Shown: positions 41,921-53,377, counted from the first letter of the stretch. The stretch: 64,000 nt of DNA from Podocnemis expansa (GCA_007922195.1 ML681998.1:17703989-17767988), one strand, 5' to 3'. Notes: a model not told the origin generated them from the letters alone. Made by a program: numbers and translations.

Positions 41921-44035
41921 GGAGCAGGCAACAGGGCTGTTAACAGGGGAGTTTGAGAGGGAGTTAGGGACTGCAGAGGAGTTCTGTGGAGTTGAGAGTG
42001 CTTATCTAAATAAGTACTTTGCCTCTGTCTTTAATGAGGCTGATGGTGAGATTGGGGACAGAGGTAGGACAGCTAATGGGAATGAGAATGTAGAAGTGGA
42101 AATTACCATATCTGAGGTGGAAGCCAAGCTTCAGCTGCCTAATGGAACTAAATCAGGGGGTCCGGATAATCTTCATCCAAGAATATTGAAGGAACTTGCA
42201 CAAGAAATTGCCAGCCCTTTAGCAAGGATTTTTAAAGTATCGGTGAACACAGGGGTTGTGCCTTATGACTGGAGAATTGCTAATGTAGTCCTTATTTTCA
42301 AGAAAGGGAGTAAAAGTGATCCAGGTAACTACAGGTCTGTTAGTTTGACCTCAGCAGTATGCAAGGTCTTGGAGAAAATTTTGAATGAGAAAGTACTTAA
42401 GGATATTGAGGAAAATGGTAACTGTGATAAAATATAACACGGCTTTACAAAAGGTAGATCATGCCTGACCAAACTGATTTCCTTTTTTGAGAAGATAACA
42501 GATTTTTTGGATAAAGGGAATGCAGTAGACCTCATTTACTTAGATTTCAGCAAGGCATTTGATATAGTTCCACAGAGGGAATTATTAGTTAAATTGGGAA
42601 AGATGGGGATTAATATGAAAATAGAAAGGTGGATAAAGAACTAGGTTACAGGGGAGACTACAGAGGGTCATAGTGAAAGGTGAACTGTCTAGCTGGAAGG
42701 AGGTTACTAGTGGAGTTCCCCAAGGATCGGTCCTGGGACCCCTCTTATTCAACCTTTTCATTACTGACCTTGCCACAAAAAGTGGGAATGTGCTAATTAA
42801 GTTTGCAGACAACACCAAGCTGGGAGGTATTGCCAATACAGAGGAAGATCAGGATAGCATACAGAATGATTTGGATGACCTTGTAAAGTGGAGCATTAGA
42901 AATAGGATGAAATTCAACAATGGGAAGTGCAAGGTCATGCACTTAGGGACAAATAACAGGAATTTTTCTTATAAGTTGGGAATGCATCAGCTGGAAGTGA
43001 CGGGAGAGGAGAAGGACCTGGGCATACTGGTTGATCACAGAATAACAATGAGTAGCCAATGCGATGTGGCAGTGAAAAAAGCTAATGCGGTCCTGGGGTG
43101 CATCAGATGGGGTATTTCCAGTAGAGATAGGGAGGTGTTAGTACCGTTATACAAGGCACTGATGCAACCTCACTTGGAATATTGTGTACAGTTCTGGTCA
43201 CCCATGTTTAAGAAAGAAGAAGTCAAACTGGAACAGGTGCAAAGAAGGGCTACAAGGATGATTTGTGGAGTGGAAAATCCCTATGAGAGACGACTTAAAG
43301 AGCTTGGTTTGTTTAGTCTTCTCAAAAGAAGGCTGAGAGGAGATATGATTGCTCTGTATAAATACATTAGAGGGATAAATACAAGGGAGGAAGAGGAATT
43401 ATTTGAATACAGTGCCAATGTGGACACAAGAACAAATGGATACAAACTGTCTTTCAGAAAATTTAGGCTTGAAATTAGATGCAGATTCCTAACCATTAGA
43501 GGAGTGAAGTTCTGGAATAGTCTACCAAGGGAAGTGGTGGGGGCAAAAACATTAAGTGCCTTCAGAACTGAGCTTGATAAGTTTATGGAGGGAATGATAT
43601 GATGGACAGTGTAGCTTTGCCATTCTCTGTCTTTTACTACTGGTGATGGGCATGATAGTGACCTGGGAAGGGGCATTAGATCAAGTGGGTTCTGAGTTAT
43701 TACAGAGAAGTTCTTCTTGACTGGCTGTTGTGGACTTGCCCTCATGCTCAGGGTTTAACTGATTACCATATTTGGGGTTGGGAAGGAATTTTCCCCCAGG
43801 GTAGATTGGCTTGGGCGCTGCGGGTTTTTTGCCTTCCTCTGTAGCATTGGGCATGGCTCACTTGCTGGTTGATTCTCTGTATTAAAGTCTTTAAATCATA
43901 ATTTGAGGACTTTAATAGCTCAGTTATGAGTTTGAAGTTCATTGTAGGAGTGGGTGGGTCAAGTTTTGTGGCCTGCACTGTGCAGGAGGTCAGACTAGAT
44001 GATCATATTTGTCCCTTCGAACCTTAGAGTCTATG
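41921..44035 (+). mobile_element. CR1 LINE, plus strand, inserted in the older CR1 (TSD AGACCA)
   Basis: 2115 bp, 5' truncated (starts GGAGCAGGCAACAGGG) and ending TTAGAGTCTATG. AGACCA occurs at 41915-41920 and again at 44036-44041, and the minus-strand CR1 reads on across one copy. The coding part is described separately; 43603-44035 is the 3' UTR. Confidence 0.92.
41940..43602 (+). pseudogene. CR1 ORF2 reverse transcriptase, C-terminal two-thirds
   Basis: The frame begins in RT finger sequence: YFASVFNEADG, DNLHPRILKELA, IANVVLIFKKGSKSDPGNYR and VCKVLEKI. TAA at 42435 and TAG at 42642 interrupt (probable Gln and Trp codons), and a frame change follows before 42673. Then the clean frame 42673-43602 has SGVPQGSVLGPLLFNLFI, KFADNTKLGG, LGTNNRNFSY, ILVDHRITMS, EYCVQFWSP and the LINE C-terminal end. 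The catalytic FADD box reads FADN, so the second Asp is lost (codon 42811-42813). It copied CR1 RNA at nicked target DNA; the copy is dead. Confidence 0.9.
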
Positions 44036-44185
44036 AGACCATTACACCAATTTGTCCAAATCATTTTGAATTGTGATCCTGTCCTCCAAAGCACTTGCAA
44101 CCCCTCCCAGCTTGGTATCATTGGCAAACTTTATAAATGTACTCTCTATGCCATCATCTAAATCACTGAATTATTGATAAAAAGC
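44036..44185 (-). pseudogene. CR1 LINE, minus strand, resumed part
   Basis: After one AGACCA copy, the plus strand reads CAATTTGTCCAAATCATTTT, GCAACCCCTCCCAGCTTGGT and ATCATTGGCAAACTTTATAA, which is the reverse of the CR1 RT active-site region (FADDTKLGG-type). It joins 41920 when the inserted CR1 is removed. Confidence 0.88.
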
Positions 44186-44446
44186 TTATTATTTTTTAAG
44201 AGGCTAATATAATGCCATGCTCCCCTGTCTGGAAAACATTGAGTTTCCATTTCTGTATCTGTAAAAAAAAGAACCATCAGGCAGCTCATTTTGGGCATAG
44301 AGAGAATTCTTTGCACAGCACTCTCTTTTCCATCAGGAGATGGAGGGTGTTGTGGGGTAGGCCCTCCTTAGCCCCCCTTGGTAAGGAAAACCTAAGGGGG
44401 ATGAGCAGGAAGGGTGCCTCTGCAATCTTATTAATTTCCTGAGTCA

Positions 44447-44677
44447 TGGCAGTATGGCCTAATGGCCGCAAAGTCAATATTACAGTTTCTACACAGCCCT
44501 CTGGTCAGGGCAGCGCAGCCTAGTGGTCCCAGAGTCAATACCACAGTTTATATGCAGCCTTTGAGTTAGGGCAGCATGGCCTAGTGGCCACAGAGTTAAT
44601 ACCACAGTCAATACACAGCCCTTGGGTCAGGGCAGCAAGGCCTACTGGCCGCAGAGTCAGTTCACAGCCCTGGGGCC
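44447..44677. repeat. 61-bp tandem repeat, about 4 units
   Basis: Units start GGGCAGCATGGCCTAGTGGC or a variant at about 44447, 44507, 44568 and 44629. They continue AGAGTCAATACCACAG, then CACAGCCCTTGGGTCA. The last unit is shortened. Confidence 0.85.
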
Positions 44678-45188
44678 AGGGAAATGCAGCCTCGCAGCCA
44701 GAATCAGGTATAAGGGCATCTGCTCGGGGGGGTGTGCTGCTGCAGGTAGGGGGACTCAGGCCCTCCTACTCCACTGAGCACCAGCCCAGGGCCCTATTGG
44801 TGCTGGGGAGGCCAGCACCAAGTCAGCAGGGATCTAGACCAAAACATGTTGGCTTGCACCTCACACCACTTCCGACTTCCCCATTCAGACCCCCCTGGGC
44901 TACTTACTACCAACTCTGATGAAGAAGTCCTTCCTTGGTGCTCCAGGCTATCTTCTTCCCCTTCTTGTAGCTGTCACCATCCACTTCTCCTAGGGGTTCT
45001 GCAGTTCATCAGTCAGAGAGTGCTTCTGGGCATCCATCACTGGGCAGCCTATGGGTAGGAGTCACTCCCTGTTGAGGCCCCTGGGTTGGTCCTGCTTTCA
45101 GGTATGGGCTGATGCAGTTCCTGTTCAAGAGCCTCCAGCACATGTTCTACCTCCATGTTGGTCAGCCCTGAATGAACTGAGCTGCTCT

Positions 45189-45196
45189 CTTTTATA
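45189..45196 (-). promoter_or_regulatory. TATA box of the LTR
   Basis: TATAAAAG on the minus strand in the context CAGTATAAAAGAGAGCAGC, placed as expected for an LTR promoter. Confidence 0.55.
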
Positions 45197-45257
45197 CTGG
45201 AGCAGCAATCTGAGCATGCCCAGGAAGGCTTAAGGGGCAGGACTTCCACTGTCCACA

Positions 45258-46454
45258 GAGTGTGTTGGGCTTCTTCAGTGCCAGGTCAATCTGCCCCGTC
45301 TCAGGGTGACAGAGAGGCCCATCTTCTTTCCATGGCATGGTTCCTCTCACACACATTCCCATATTCCAGACCCCACTGAGAGCCCTTTGTAGGGTCAAGG
45401 ACCTGTAGCTGGGAAGGAGGAGGTTGGAGTGACATATCATTAGATTTGGGTGCCCACAGAAAAGCTAAAGGATGGTTAGTGCAGCCTGGGGTATTTTTGA
45501 TGCTGGGGGAGCTTGAGGAGGGTCCCGTAACGAAGGGTAACTGGAGTATACCTGGGATGGTAGCTCCATTGGAGCTTCTCTGACAGGTAGCCAGGGCAGC
45601 AAATGATAGGCTACGGTGCCTTCCAGTGGATACTCCAAAGAAGTAAAATCGATGGATCTTTGGGACAGGGATTTCCACAGCATGCAGCACACTGGAGCCT
45701 TTGTCCTGCCTGAGGCATTTGGGCACTGCAACAGTAGAACTGTTTGATATACTCCTGAGCCTGAGAAATATTCCTAAGCAGCACTTTTCATTAATGTATG
45801 TGGATGCAGTTATATGTGTGGTGCTGCTGCTAAGCCTTCACATTTATTGTGCTTAAAGTAGTATTTGCCTTTTAATTGGATGGGAAAAGACAGGCAAGAT
45901 TAAAACAGACTATGATGTTCTACAAACTGATGTGTTCTATTCAGGGTAAATTAATAAACTTTTGACTGGCTGTTCTGCTGGAAAGGGTGGCTTCTTTGTT
46001 CTGCCCCATTTCAGCCACACAGGAGCATACAGGTTACTTAGCCACTAGCATGCCATGTCCATTGCTTATTTATTTTTCTTTTATGAGGGCAAGGATATGC
46101 AGGAGGGCAGCTCTCATTGGGACCTGCTGGATGCTCAGCACATCGGACAATCAGGCCCCTCATTAAAATGTCTATTTTTTTTAAAACTGAAGAGCCTAAA
46201 TGGAGGTCCCCATTTTTGAGAGTCTTGGCCTATGGAAAGAGAGCAAATGGAGAAAATAATAAAGAATGAGAATTTTCTACTGCACGGTAATTCTCTGTCT
46301 GAAGGATCCTTTGCTTTTGGTAATCCACCTGGGTGAGAAAATTCAAGAAATAATCTTATCAATCCTATGCTTAAATGTTTGACCACTAACCACCTGACAG
46401 ATCACTGTATAATTTGATATTCCATGAAAAAAATTATACAGTCACAATTATTAC
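45258..46454. other. Unassigned sequence; weak minus-strand coding look at 45290-45760
   Basis: On the minus strand 45726-45301 has overlapping frames of 82-141 codons with ordinary amino-acid composition (for example EIPVPKIHRFYFFGV), but no domain I recognise. It could be a decayed retroelement or processed gene. 45760-46450 is AT-rich without features. Confidence 0.35.
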
Positions 46455-47217
46455 AGTGGGGAAAGCTAGTTAATTTAACAAAGACAGGTGCAAAGTACTC
46501 CACTTAGGAAAGAAAAATCCATTGCATATGTACAAAGTGAGCATTGACTGCCTAAGAAGGAGTACTATGGAAAGGGATCTGGGTGTCATAGTGGACCACA
46601 AGCTAAATATGAGTCAACAGTGTAACACTTGCAAAAAAAAAAGCAAACACTGATGTATTAACAGGAGTATTGTATGTAAGGCACAGGAAGTAATTCTTCT
46701 ACTCTACTCTGCCGTGATTAGGCTTCAGCTGGAGTATTGTGTCCAGTTCTAGGCACCTCATTTCAGGAAAAATGTGGACAAGTTGGAGAAAGTCCAGAGA
46801 AGAGCAACACAAATGATTAGAGGTGTGGAACACTTGACTTATGAGGGAAGATTGAAAGACTGAGAGGAGACCTGGTAACAGTTTTCAAGTACCTAAAGGT
46901 TGTCAAAAGGAAGAGGGAGAGAAAGTATTCTCTTTAACTGCCCATAACAGGACAAGAAGCAATGGGCTTAAATTACGACAAAGGAGGTTTAGGTTGGATA
47001 TTAGGGAAAAAATTCCTAACTGTCAGGGTTATTAACCACTGGAATAAGTTGCGTAGGGCGGCTGTGGAATCTCCGTCATTGGAAGTGTTTAAGAGTAGGT
47101 TAGACAAGCACCTGTCAGGGATAGTTTAAGAGGATACTTGGTGCTTCCATGAGTGCAGGGGACTGGACTGATTTACCTCTCATGGTCTCTTCTAGTTTCT
47201 ATGATTCTATGATTCTA
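46455..47217 (+). pseudogene. CR1 LINE 3' fragment
   Basis: TTAGGAAAGAAAAATCCATT, GATCTGGGTGTCATAGTGGA, CAGCTGGAGTATTGTGTCCA and AGAGGAGACCTGGTAAC are the CR1 RT C-terminal end. The 3' end is TTTCTATGATTCTATGATTC, the CR1 terminal repeat. Degraded, no open frame. Confidence 0.85.
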
Positions 47218-49406
47218 GTTTGCAAGTGCTGAAGAAGAGCTATGCAATGGCTGGTGATTTAGTAGCAATCTAGGGCACACACAGAAACAATAGTCAATTA
47301 GTTTTTAAATAATTGGTATAGAAGTTGAGTCCTCAGTAAAATGTAGTTCTTTATGTAACCATCTCTGCAGAGGGGTTAGGATCCAGCTTTGCACTGGGTA
47401 CTTCTGTGGACATCAGGGAGGATAGAATCCCATCTCCTCCAAGGCTATAAAGCACCAACTGTATTAACACAGGTCCTATTTCTCCTATCCATACACACAC
47501 AGCTAGTGGATCCATGCAGTCACAGAACCATTGGCTGTGCTCCTGGCTCTCCTCCACACTGCTTCTGCCCCAACACCCCTGCACAGATTAAGACATGCTG
47601 AGACCCTAAACTATGTCAAAATTCAGAAGCCCCATATAATAAAAGATAAGAAAAAAGGGCATTACATTATAATACAACAGGTAATGAAAAAATAAGTGAT
47701 AAACCGCCCTATTATCTCCTCTTGAGGTCTGAGATGAGGTTGGGCAATCTGTGGATGGTGCGAGTAGTTCAGCAGTCCTGGAATGGAAATTGATGGGATT
47801 GGCTGTGGATAAGGATGAGGAGGTGGATTTTGGTGGTAGTTTTTATACAAACAATTATTTAAGACAAAGCAATTTTAATTATGATAAATCTTTTTAGTTA
47901 TCTTTGACATATTTAGAGGCCCTTCATAATGTGAAGCCCTAAGCCATGGCTTACATGGCCTGTGGCTAAATCTGGCACTGAGTGAGGATATTAAAGGAGA
48001 TGACCATGATGGGTTTTTTTGACCTTAGAATCTCTGAGTGTATCCATTCTGTGGAATCAGTTGCTTTGGAAACTTCTGAAGACCTTTGGCCGTAAGGAAG
48101 AAATGGAAAAGTAGGTCTACAAAACTTACAATTTTCTGAATTATGTGTGTGTCTGAGAGTCCACTGAGGCATGTTCATTTAGTAGAATTTAACAAACAAA
48201 ACTTTAATGATACTGGAAGAAATTATAGAAATCAGGGGTCAGTCCTCAGCTGGTGTATATTGACAAAGCTGACTTTACAGACTTCAGTGGAGAGATGATA
48301 AAATATATCTGCTGAGGGCCTGACCTCATAGTTTTTAACCTAAAATAACTTGCAGAAAATGGGAAATTATTGCTGGGAGGCACCACGAAGGCTAGGCATA
48401 CCCTCTAACAAACAGTAACACAATGGCAGGTATGTCAAAACAACTTTGGTCCATACCGGCCATTTTTCTTCTGCATTTGCTATTAGTTGTCTCCCCTTTA
48501 TTGTCCTCTGCACAGTTGGTTTATTTTTTTTCATCTTTTGAGATTAAATCTTCCCCCATCCCCATGACAGAAAGTGAAACCACATGCAATGTGTTAAGCA
48601 AACTGAATTCTGCTCTGTTGTAGGAGGGTTATGATAGCTCCTCCAGGATCTAAAACCAATGGGGGTCCTCTGAGGCTGGAAACAGCTCCAGAGAAATACA
48701 ATCCCTTGGGGAGGTTTGAATATACTGATGGAAATAGCCTTAGAAATTGAACTTAGAGTGTAAAGAATGAGTTTAAACAGACACAAGTGTTTTCTCTGAT
48801 CCAATAAACGGGCATAATGTTTTGTCTGGTGGGTCCAATCCTTGCTGAAGAGTTGGAAGGACTTTGGATTAAAAGAGCCCAGTCAGACTTCTGGGTGACT
48901 GCTTGTACATTTAGTATGTATAAATGCATAGATCCATTTATTACTTATGGTTTCTCTATATGCTTTTGTCCTTAAATAAATATACTCTACTTTGGAAGAG
49001 CTGCATGGTCCCTAGTAAAAACATTCATTGTCCATGGAGAGAAAATAGAGAACAGGGTGCTGCAGTCTAAAAGCCTGGTCACATAGGGAAGAGGGATGAA
49101 AATCGCTGCCCCAAGCAGTGAAGGCTAGAACAAGGTGTGAGACCTGAGCAAATATTCCTTGAGCAGATAACAGAGGCTGGTTAAAGGCACAGTTACCCTG
49201 AAATGATAACATCCCTTTACAATTATATACTACAAGCAACTCTTCTTGCCATTGCCTTGTGTGAACTGAAAATCATCACTGAAATCCAAGTTTTGTATTA
49301 AGCCTAATACCTGGAGCAGTGATATTTGCTATGAAATATTTTCCGCAGTATAGAAACCAGTAAAGTGAGGACCTGGTCCTAGAACTTTTGCTCACATAAG
49401 CAATAG
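47218..49406. other. Unassigned sequence, no gene
   Basis: AT-rich. 47905-47980 (GAAGCCCTAAGCCATGGCTT, AATCTGGCACTGAG) may be the end of an old hAT. Frames under 90 codons, none convincing. Confidence 0.4.
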
Positions 49407-49414
49407 ATGACTTC

Positions 49415-49970
49415 GAGGACTAGATTAAGGCACCTGGGGAACCCGGGCTGCCTACTTTTGTGTCCCTTCCCTCCCCCAGGGTCCCAACATGGCAGTGGCC
49501 AGTCTGGGGGTGGGGTGGCACTCAGGCATGCTGGCCCTAGGGCTACCTGGCAGACCTACCAGCCATGCAGCACAGCCCAGCACTCAGTGCTGGGGCCCAG
49601 TCAGTGTTTGGGGGGGCCCAGGGCCTGCAGAGTGGCCAGCTGTGGGAGCAGGATAGGCTGGTGCTTGGCACTGAGGTCCAGCACAGAGCACCTGCTTGAG
49701 CCAGAGGCAGCAGCCTGCAGTGTTCCAAACCTGGGCTGCTGATCTGCCAATGGGGCAGACTGGCCAGACCATCATGTGAAGGAAGGCAGGCTGTTGGCAG
49801 TGCGTCAAGACTGAAAGCGCTGACAAACTCCTGCTCTGGGGTCCCCCAAGCCCTGGCAGACAGGCCAGTCCAGCTTCAGTCTCAGATGAGGTTGGATTTT
49901 TGTAAGGCGGCGGGATCCATGTTTAGCCTGGGGCTGCAGCCCCTAAAACCCCTGCATTATTCCAGCCCTG
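49415..49970. mobile_element. hAT element (556 bp, TSD A[TC]GACTTC)
   Basis: The left end GAGGACTAGATTAAGG and right end ATTATTCCAGCCCTG are imperfect inverted repeats of the CAGGGCTGG type. Flanks ATGACTTC (49407-49414) and ACGACTTC (49971-49978) agree at 7 of 8. The GC-rich interior has spurious frames. Confidence 0.75.
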
Positions 49971-49978
49971 ACGACTTC

Positions 49979-51449
49979 TGTGAGACTACCTATGTGAATA
50001 AAGTCAGTTTGCATGAGTAAGAGTTGTGGAATCAGGACTTTGGACATTAACTACCATTTTCCATCCTTCTCCAGTCTACCCAGGCTCATATTCGTAACCC
50101 AATACTAAGTAATTGGAACAAGAATTTTACTGTTCAAGTCCATAAGTTTGCAATGCAATGTGTCTGTACCTAGTGCCACTGGAGTCAAAGGGACTCCATC
50201 CTGTCTGAGGCGCTGTGCTAGCAGACTGTGTTGGAATATAAAGCTCCTTTAATAACCAACCCATTTACCTGTAGCTTCTGCAGACTAATTCATTTTCCTT
50301 TTATGCACTTTTCTCCTTGCAATTACTGCTTCATTTTCAGCATGTTCACTAATTGTGCAGTTTGCTATTTCTCTCTGAAATATCATGATTTGGAACCGTA
50401 GCTCGTGCAAAATATCTACAAAAACAGGACTCTTTTGCTACCTGACATGAAACAACAACACAATATCTGCTTGGGAAAGATCCCTTTCAGAATCTGCCAC
50501 TATGGAGTTAATTTATATGGCTAGACAAAATCATGATTACCAAGGGACCAGGGCAGACTGATTGTAAAGGCCAGTGGACTTTGAGGGTGTTTTGGAAGAG
50601 CCTTGTCCTTTATGGAGATGAATGCACTCTTCAGTTCTTTTGCTAAATATCATAGTCAAGATATTGATAGTTGTGTGTACTGTTTGTTATGGCATTTAAT
50701 CTAAAAGCAAAAATTTAGATTGTAAATTTAGATGATATTAGCTCCAGTTGTTTCATAATGTTGAAGAAACCCAGAGCCCTAACTACTTTATTCCTCTAAG
50801 ATCTTTCCCAGTCTTATTGCATAGGATTATTTGAAGTCTACGTGCTAGGCTTCATTTCTGTTTGACATAATCTGGCTAGAATACCAAGAATGAGGTATCT
50901 GCTCCACTTAGAAAAGTGAAACAGACAAAATAATGTTTAGGTGGAAGTAATTTTATATTTCTTCTCTGAGCAAGAAAGAATCAACATCTTAGTCTCATGG
51001 CGAGAAAGGAGAATGTTTTATTCTCATTACATTTTAAGTTTCCTTGGCTCAAAAAAAGATTTGTGTAATATTTTATAAATGTTTTTAAATGTAATTGTGG
51101 TTCTTTGTGATCAGAAAATCTCAACTCATAAATAGGTGAAGTCAGAGTTCCAGTTTTTGTTATTATCTATACGTGCAGACTATTTGGAAGTGTTTGAGCT
51201 GATGAAAAGTTAATGATATGCACTGGATGTCCAGTAGCATTTTTCTAGCCTAAGATTGTTTTTCCCAGAAATTTTGACTACTGCAGAATGTGTCTGGGGG
51301 AGGGAGCTGCAATCACCTAATATACATGTAGAAGATATGTAGAGAGGAAGAAAGGTAGCAACATGCTCAATAAAGGTCTGAGGACATCTTCTGCAGTCGC
51401 CTAGTGCCTGTTCAGTGAGGGGGTCTGGCTGCAACAGGAATCAGAAGAT
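49979..51449. other. Unassigned AT-rich sequence, no gene
   Basis: No coding frame or repeat recognised; could be intronic or intergenic. Confidence 0.4.
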
Positions 51450-51905
51450 TGAGAAAGTCCAGAAAAGAGCAACAAAAATTATTAGAGATTTGGAATACTT
51501 GACTTAAGAGGGAAGATTGAAAGAGCTGGGTTTGTTTAGTTTGGAAAAGAGGAGACTGAGAGGGGACATGATAACAGTTTTCAAGTACCTACAAGTTATC
51601 ACAAGGAAGGAGAAGAATTGTTCTCCTTAACTGCTGATGAAAGGACAAGAAGCAAAGGACTTGAATTACAGCAAGGGATGTTTAGGTTGTACATTAGGAA
51701 AAAAAATTCCTGACTGTCAGGGTAATTAACCACTAGAATAAGTTGTCTAGGCAGATTGTGGAATCCCAATCATTGGACGTTTTTAAGAGCAGGTTAGATA
51801 AACACCTGTCAGAGATGGTTTAAGAGGGTACTTGGTCCTGTCATGAGTGCAGGGGACTGAACTTGATGATCTCTCATGGTTCCTTCCAGTTTCTATGATT
51901 TTATG
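51450..51905 (+). pseudogene. CR1 LINE 3' fragment
   Basis: GAGAAAGTCCAGAAAAGAGC, AGACTGAGAGGGGACATGAT, AACTGCTGATGAAAGGACAA and the end AGTTTCTATGATTTTATG match the CR1 3' terminal region. Same orientation and similar length to the copy at 46455. Confidence 0.85.
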
Positions 51906-52255
51906 TGCAGTTGTACTTTCAACAGGTAAACAGCCTTTGTTTAAAATATTAATATGTTGATATGGAACTTCTTTGCTTGTTTAGCTCTGCGGCTAAATCA
52001 CTCTCTTGCTTGGGACATGGATAGCTTCCTCATGTACTCTCTCTAGCTCTTCACCTCATCATACAGTATGTGGGAAGAGAGGTCTATATCTACAGAGCAT
52101 TGCAAGAACACTCTATTCCCTAGAACCAGCATCAATCAAGGAAGATTATTATGCTCTACACTCCAGGACTTTCAGTTCAGAGTTGATGCTGTGCTTCAAT
52201 TGGTTGTATTCTGTGAGGACAATGTGTATAGCTGTTAGCTGGTTCAGCTTGGGGG
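51906..52255. other. Unassigned sequence, no gene
   Basis: Short stretch between a CR1 end and an LTR. Nothing recognised. Confidence 0.4.
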
Positions 52256-52310
52256 TGTGTGGTGGGGTCCTCCTCTCATCAGGGCGAGGCAAGCAAACAG
52301 GTAGGTAGCT

Positions 52311-52402
52311 CAGGCCTTCAGCCCCAGCAGGGGCAAGGCAAACACACAGTTATATATAGAGTTCAGGCCTTCAGCCCCAGCAGGGGCAAGGCAAACACAG
52401 CA
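52311..52402. repeat. 53-bp tandem repeat in the LTR
   Basis: CAGGCCTTCAGCCCCAGCAG followed by GGGCAAGGCAAACACA occurs at 52311 and 52364. A weaker copy (GGGCGAGGCAAGCAAACAG) precedes at about 52281. Confidence 0.85.
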
Positions 52403-52536
52403 GGTAGCTTGGCTGGTAGCAGGGAAGGTAAGGGGAACGCAGGCCCGCCCGTTCCACTGCGTTCCAGCCCAGGGCCCTAGCAGTGGCCACGCGGAGGGCC
52501 ACTGTGTCAGCGTGACTCCTGCCGAAACACACTGAC

Positions 52537-53235
52537 TCATGAATGCCCCTGGGCTACTTCCTTCTCTCTTCCCAATGAGGCCTGGGGTATGCCGTCCTCG
52601 CAGTCCTCCGGGTAGGATCCCCAGGGCATCCCCATCAGGCCCTCACTGTCCTTGGGCAGCAAAGCAGGGAACGCAGCCTCTTCGGCCAATGGCAGCTCTT
52701 CCAGGTCGCACGAGTCGGGAAGAGCTGGTTCGCTGTCCTTGCCAGCAGAGGGGAGCTCGTCCAGGTCCTCCCCAGCATCTGGCTGGCCTCCAGGGTCCAG
52801 GCTCTCGGCGGAGGGAAGCTCATCGAGATCCTCCCCTGGAGGAGTTTCCTGCAGGGGTGCAGCTGACCAAGGTTCCTCCCCCTGGCCCTTCTGAGGTGGG
52901 GAGGCAGATTGCTTCTCAGTCCCCTCTGCTCCCTGGGGAGGGAGGTCTGCCAGGAGTGGCAGCCACTTCCCTCTAGGCTCCCTCCAGGACTGCCTGGTCC
53001 GCCCCCTTTTATAGTCCTCCTGCTCCCTGTAACCCTCTGGTTGGTTCTGGTGTTGGTCATTCTGCCAGCCCTCCTCTGGCCAGTAGGAGGTGTGCGGGCG
53101 CTCAGCTATCCCTTGGCTACGAGGTAACTGCTCCCCTCCACTACAGGGTGATAGCAGGGACGTAGCCAGCCGCCGCTTTCTGGCCTGGCCTGGCCCCTTA
53201 TTCTTCAGGGTAGGTCTGGCCAGTTCTGCTTCTGA
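52537..53235 (-). CDS. Open frame of 232 codons with acidic repeat, function unknown
   Basis: On the minus strand there is no stop from 53235 to the TGA at 52537-52539. There is no in-frame ATG until about 52630, so if real it is an exon or part of a longer gene. The middle encodes GEDLDELPSA at 52807-52836 and again at 52744-52773 (63 bases apart), and a third form, DLEELPLAEE, near 52707-52678. The first two copies differ at six bases, all at third codon positions and all synonymous. The C-terminal end holds SYPEDCEDG. The upstream part is basic and glutamine-rich (HQNQPEGYREQEDYKRGR), but the segment above 53145 is in a different repeat (hAT). Most likely a protein-coding remnant carried by an LTR element. 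I do not recognise the family. Confidence 0.4.
   Translation of the reverse strand, partial: SEAELARPTLKNKGPGQARKRRLATSLLSPCSGGEQLPRSQGIAERPHTSYWPEEGWQNDQHQNQPEGYREQEDYKRGRTRQSWREPRGKWLPLLADLPPQGAEGTEKQSASPPQKGQGEEPWSAAPLQETPPGEDLDELPSAESLDPGGQPDAGEDLDELPSAGKDSEPALPDSCDLEELPLAEEAAFPALLPKDSEGLMGMPWGSYPEDCEDGIPQASLGREKEVAQGHS
53009..53016 (-). promoter_or_regulatory. TATA box of the LTR
   Basis: TATAAAAG on the minus strand in the context GGACTATAAAAGGGGGCGG, about 130 bases inside the 5' end of the LTR. Confidence 0.55.
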
Positions 53236-53377
53236 TCACATGACTAGAAGTGTCCTGCCAATGCTCCAGTTGCTCCTATTTGCTTGCACTGCTGCCAGGT
53301 ACTGCAGTGGGTGGGTGGGCCTGCTGGCCAACCAGGTGGGTGCTTGCCCACCCTGGCCCACTGTAGCTATGGCCCTG
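53155..53377. mobile_element. hAT MITE (223 bp, TSD GGT[GA]A[TC]AG)
   Basis: The ends CAGGGACGTAGCCAGCC and GTAGCTATGGCCCTG are inverted repeats. Flanks GGTGATAG and GGTAACAG match at 6 of 8. Same terminal style as 56558-57139. Confidence 0.7.

Larger units (their letters stand above)
44348..45257 (-). mobile_element. LTR, minus orientation (about 910 bp)
   Basis: On the plus strand it starts TGTTGTGGGGTAGGCCCTCC and ends CCACTGTCCACA; the ends are short inverted repeats. Flanks GAGGG and GAGTG match at 4 of 5 bases. A minus-strand TATA motif lies about 60 bases inside its 5' (right) end. The left end resembles the LTR at 52256-53145. A tandem repeat is at 44447-44677. No internal gene recognised. 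Confidence 0.6.
52256..53145 (-). mobile_element. LTR, minus orientation (890 bp)
   Basis: On the plus strand it starts TGTGTGGTGGGG and ends CCCCTCCACTACA, inverted repeats of each other; flanks GGGG and GGGT are a possible 4-bp duplication. A minus-strand TATA motif is at 53009-53016. A 53-bp tandem repeat (CAGGCCTTCAGCCCCAGCAG at 52311 and 52364) is near the 3' side. An unusual open frame runs through it. It abuts the hAT element 53155-53377. Confidence 0.6.

Noticed and set aside
44447..44677. CRISPR-like array (regular repeats of about 61 bp)
   Set aside because: The units are contiguous diverged tandem repeats without spacers, in an animal LTR.
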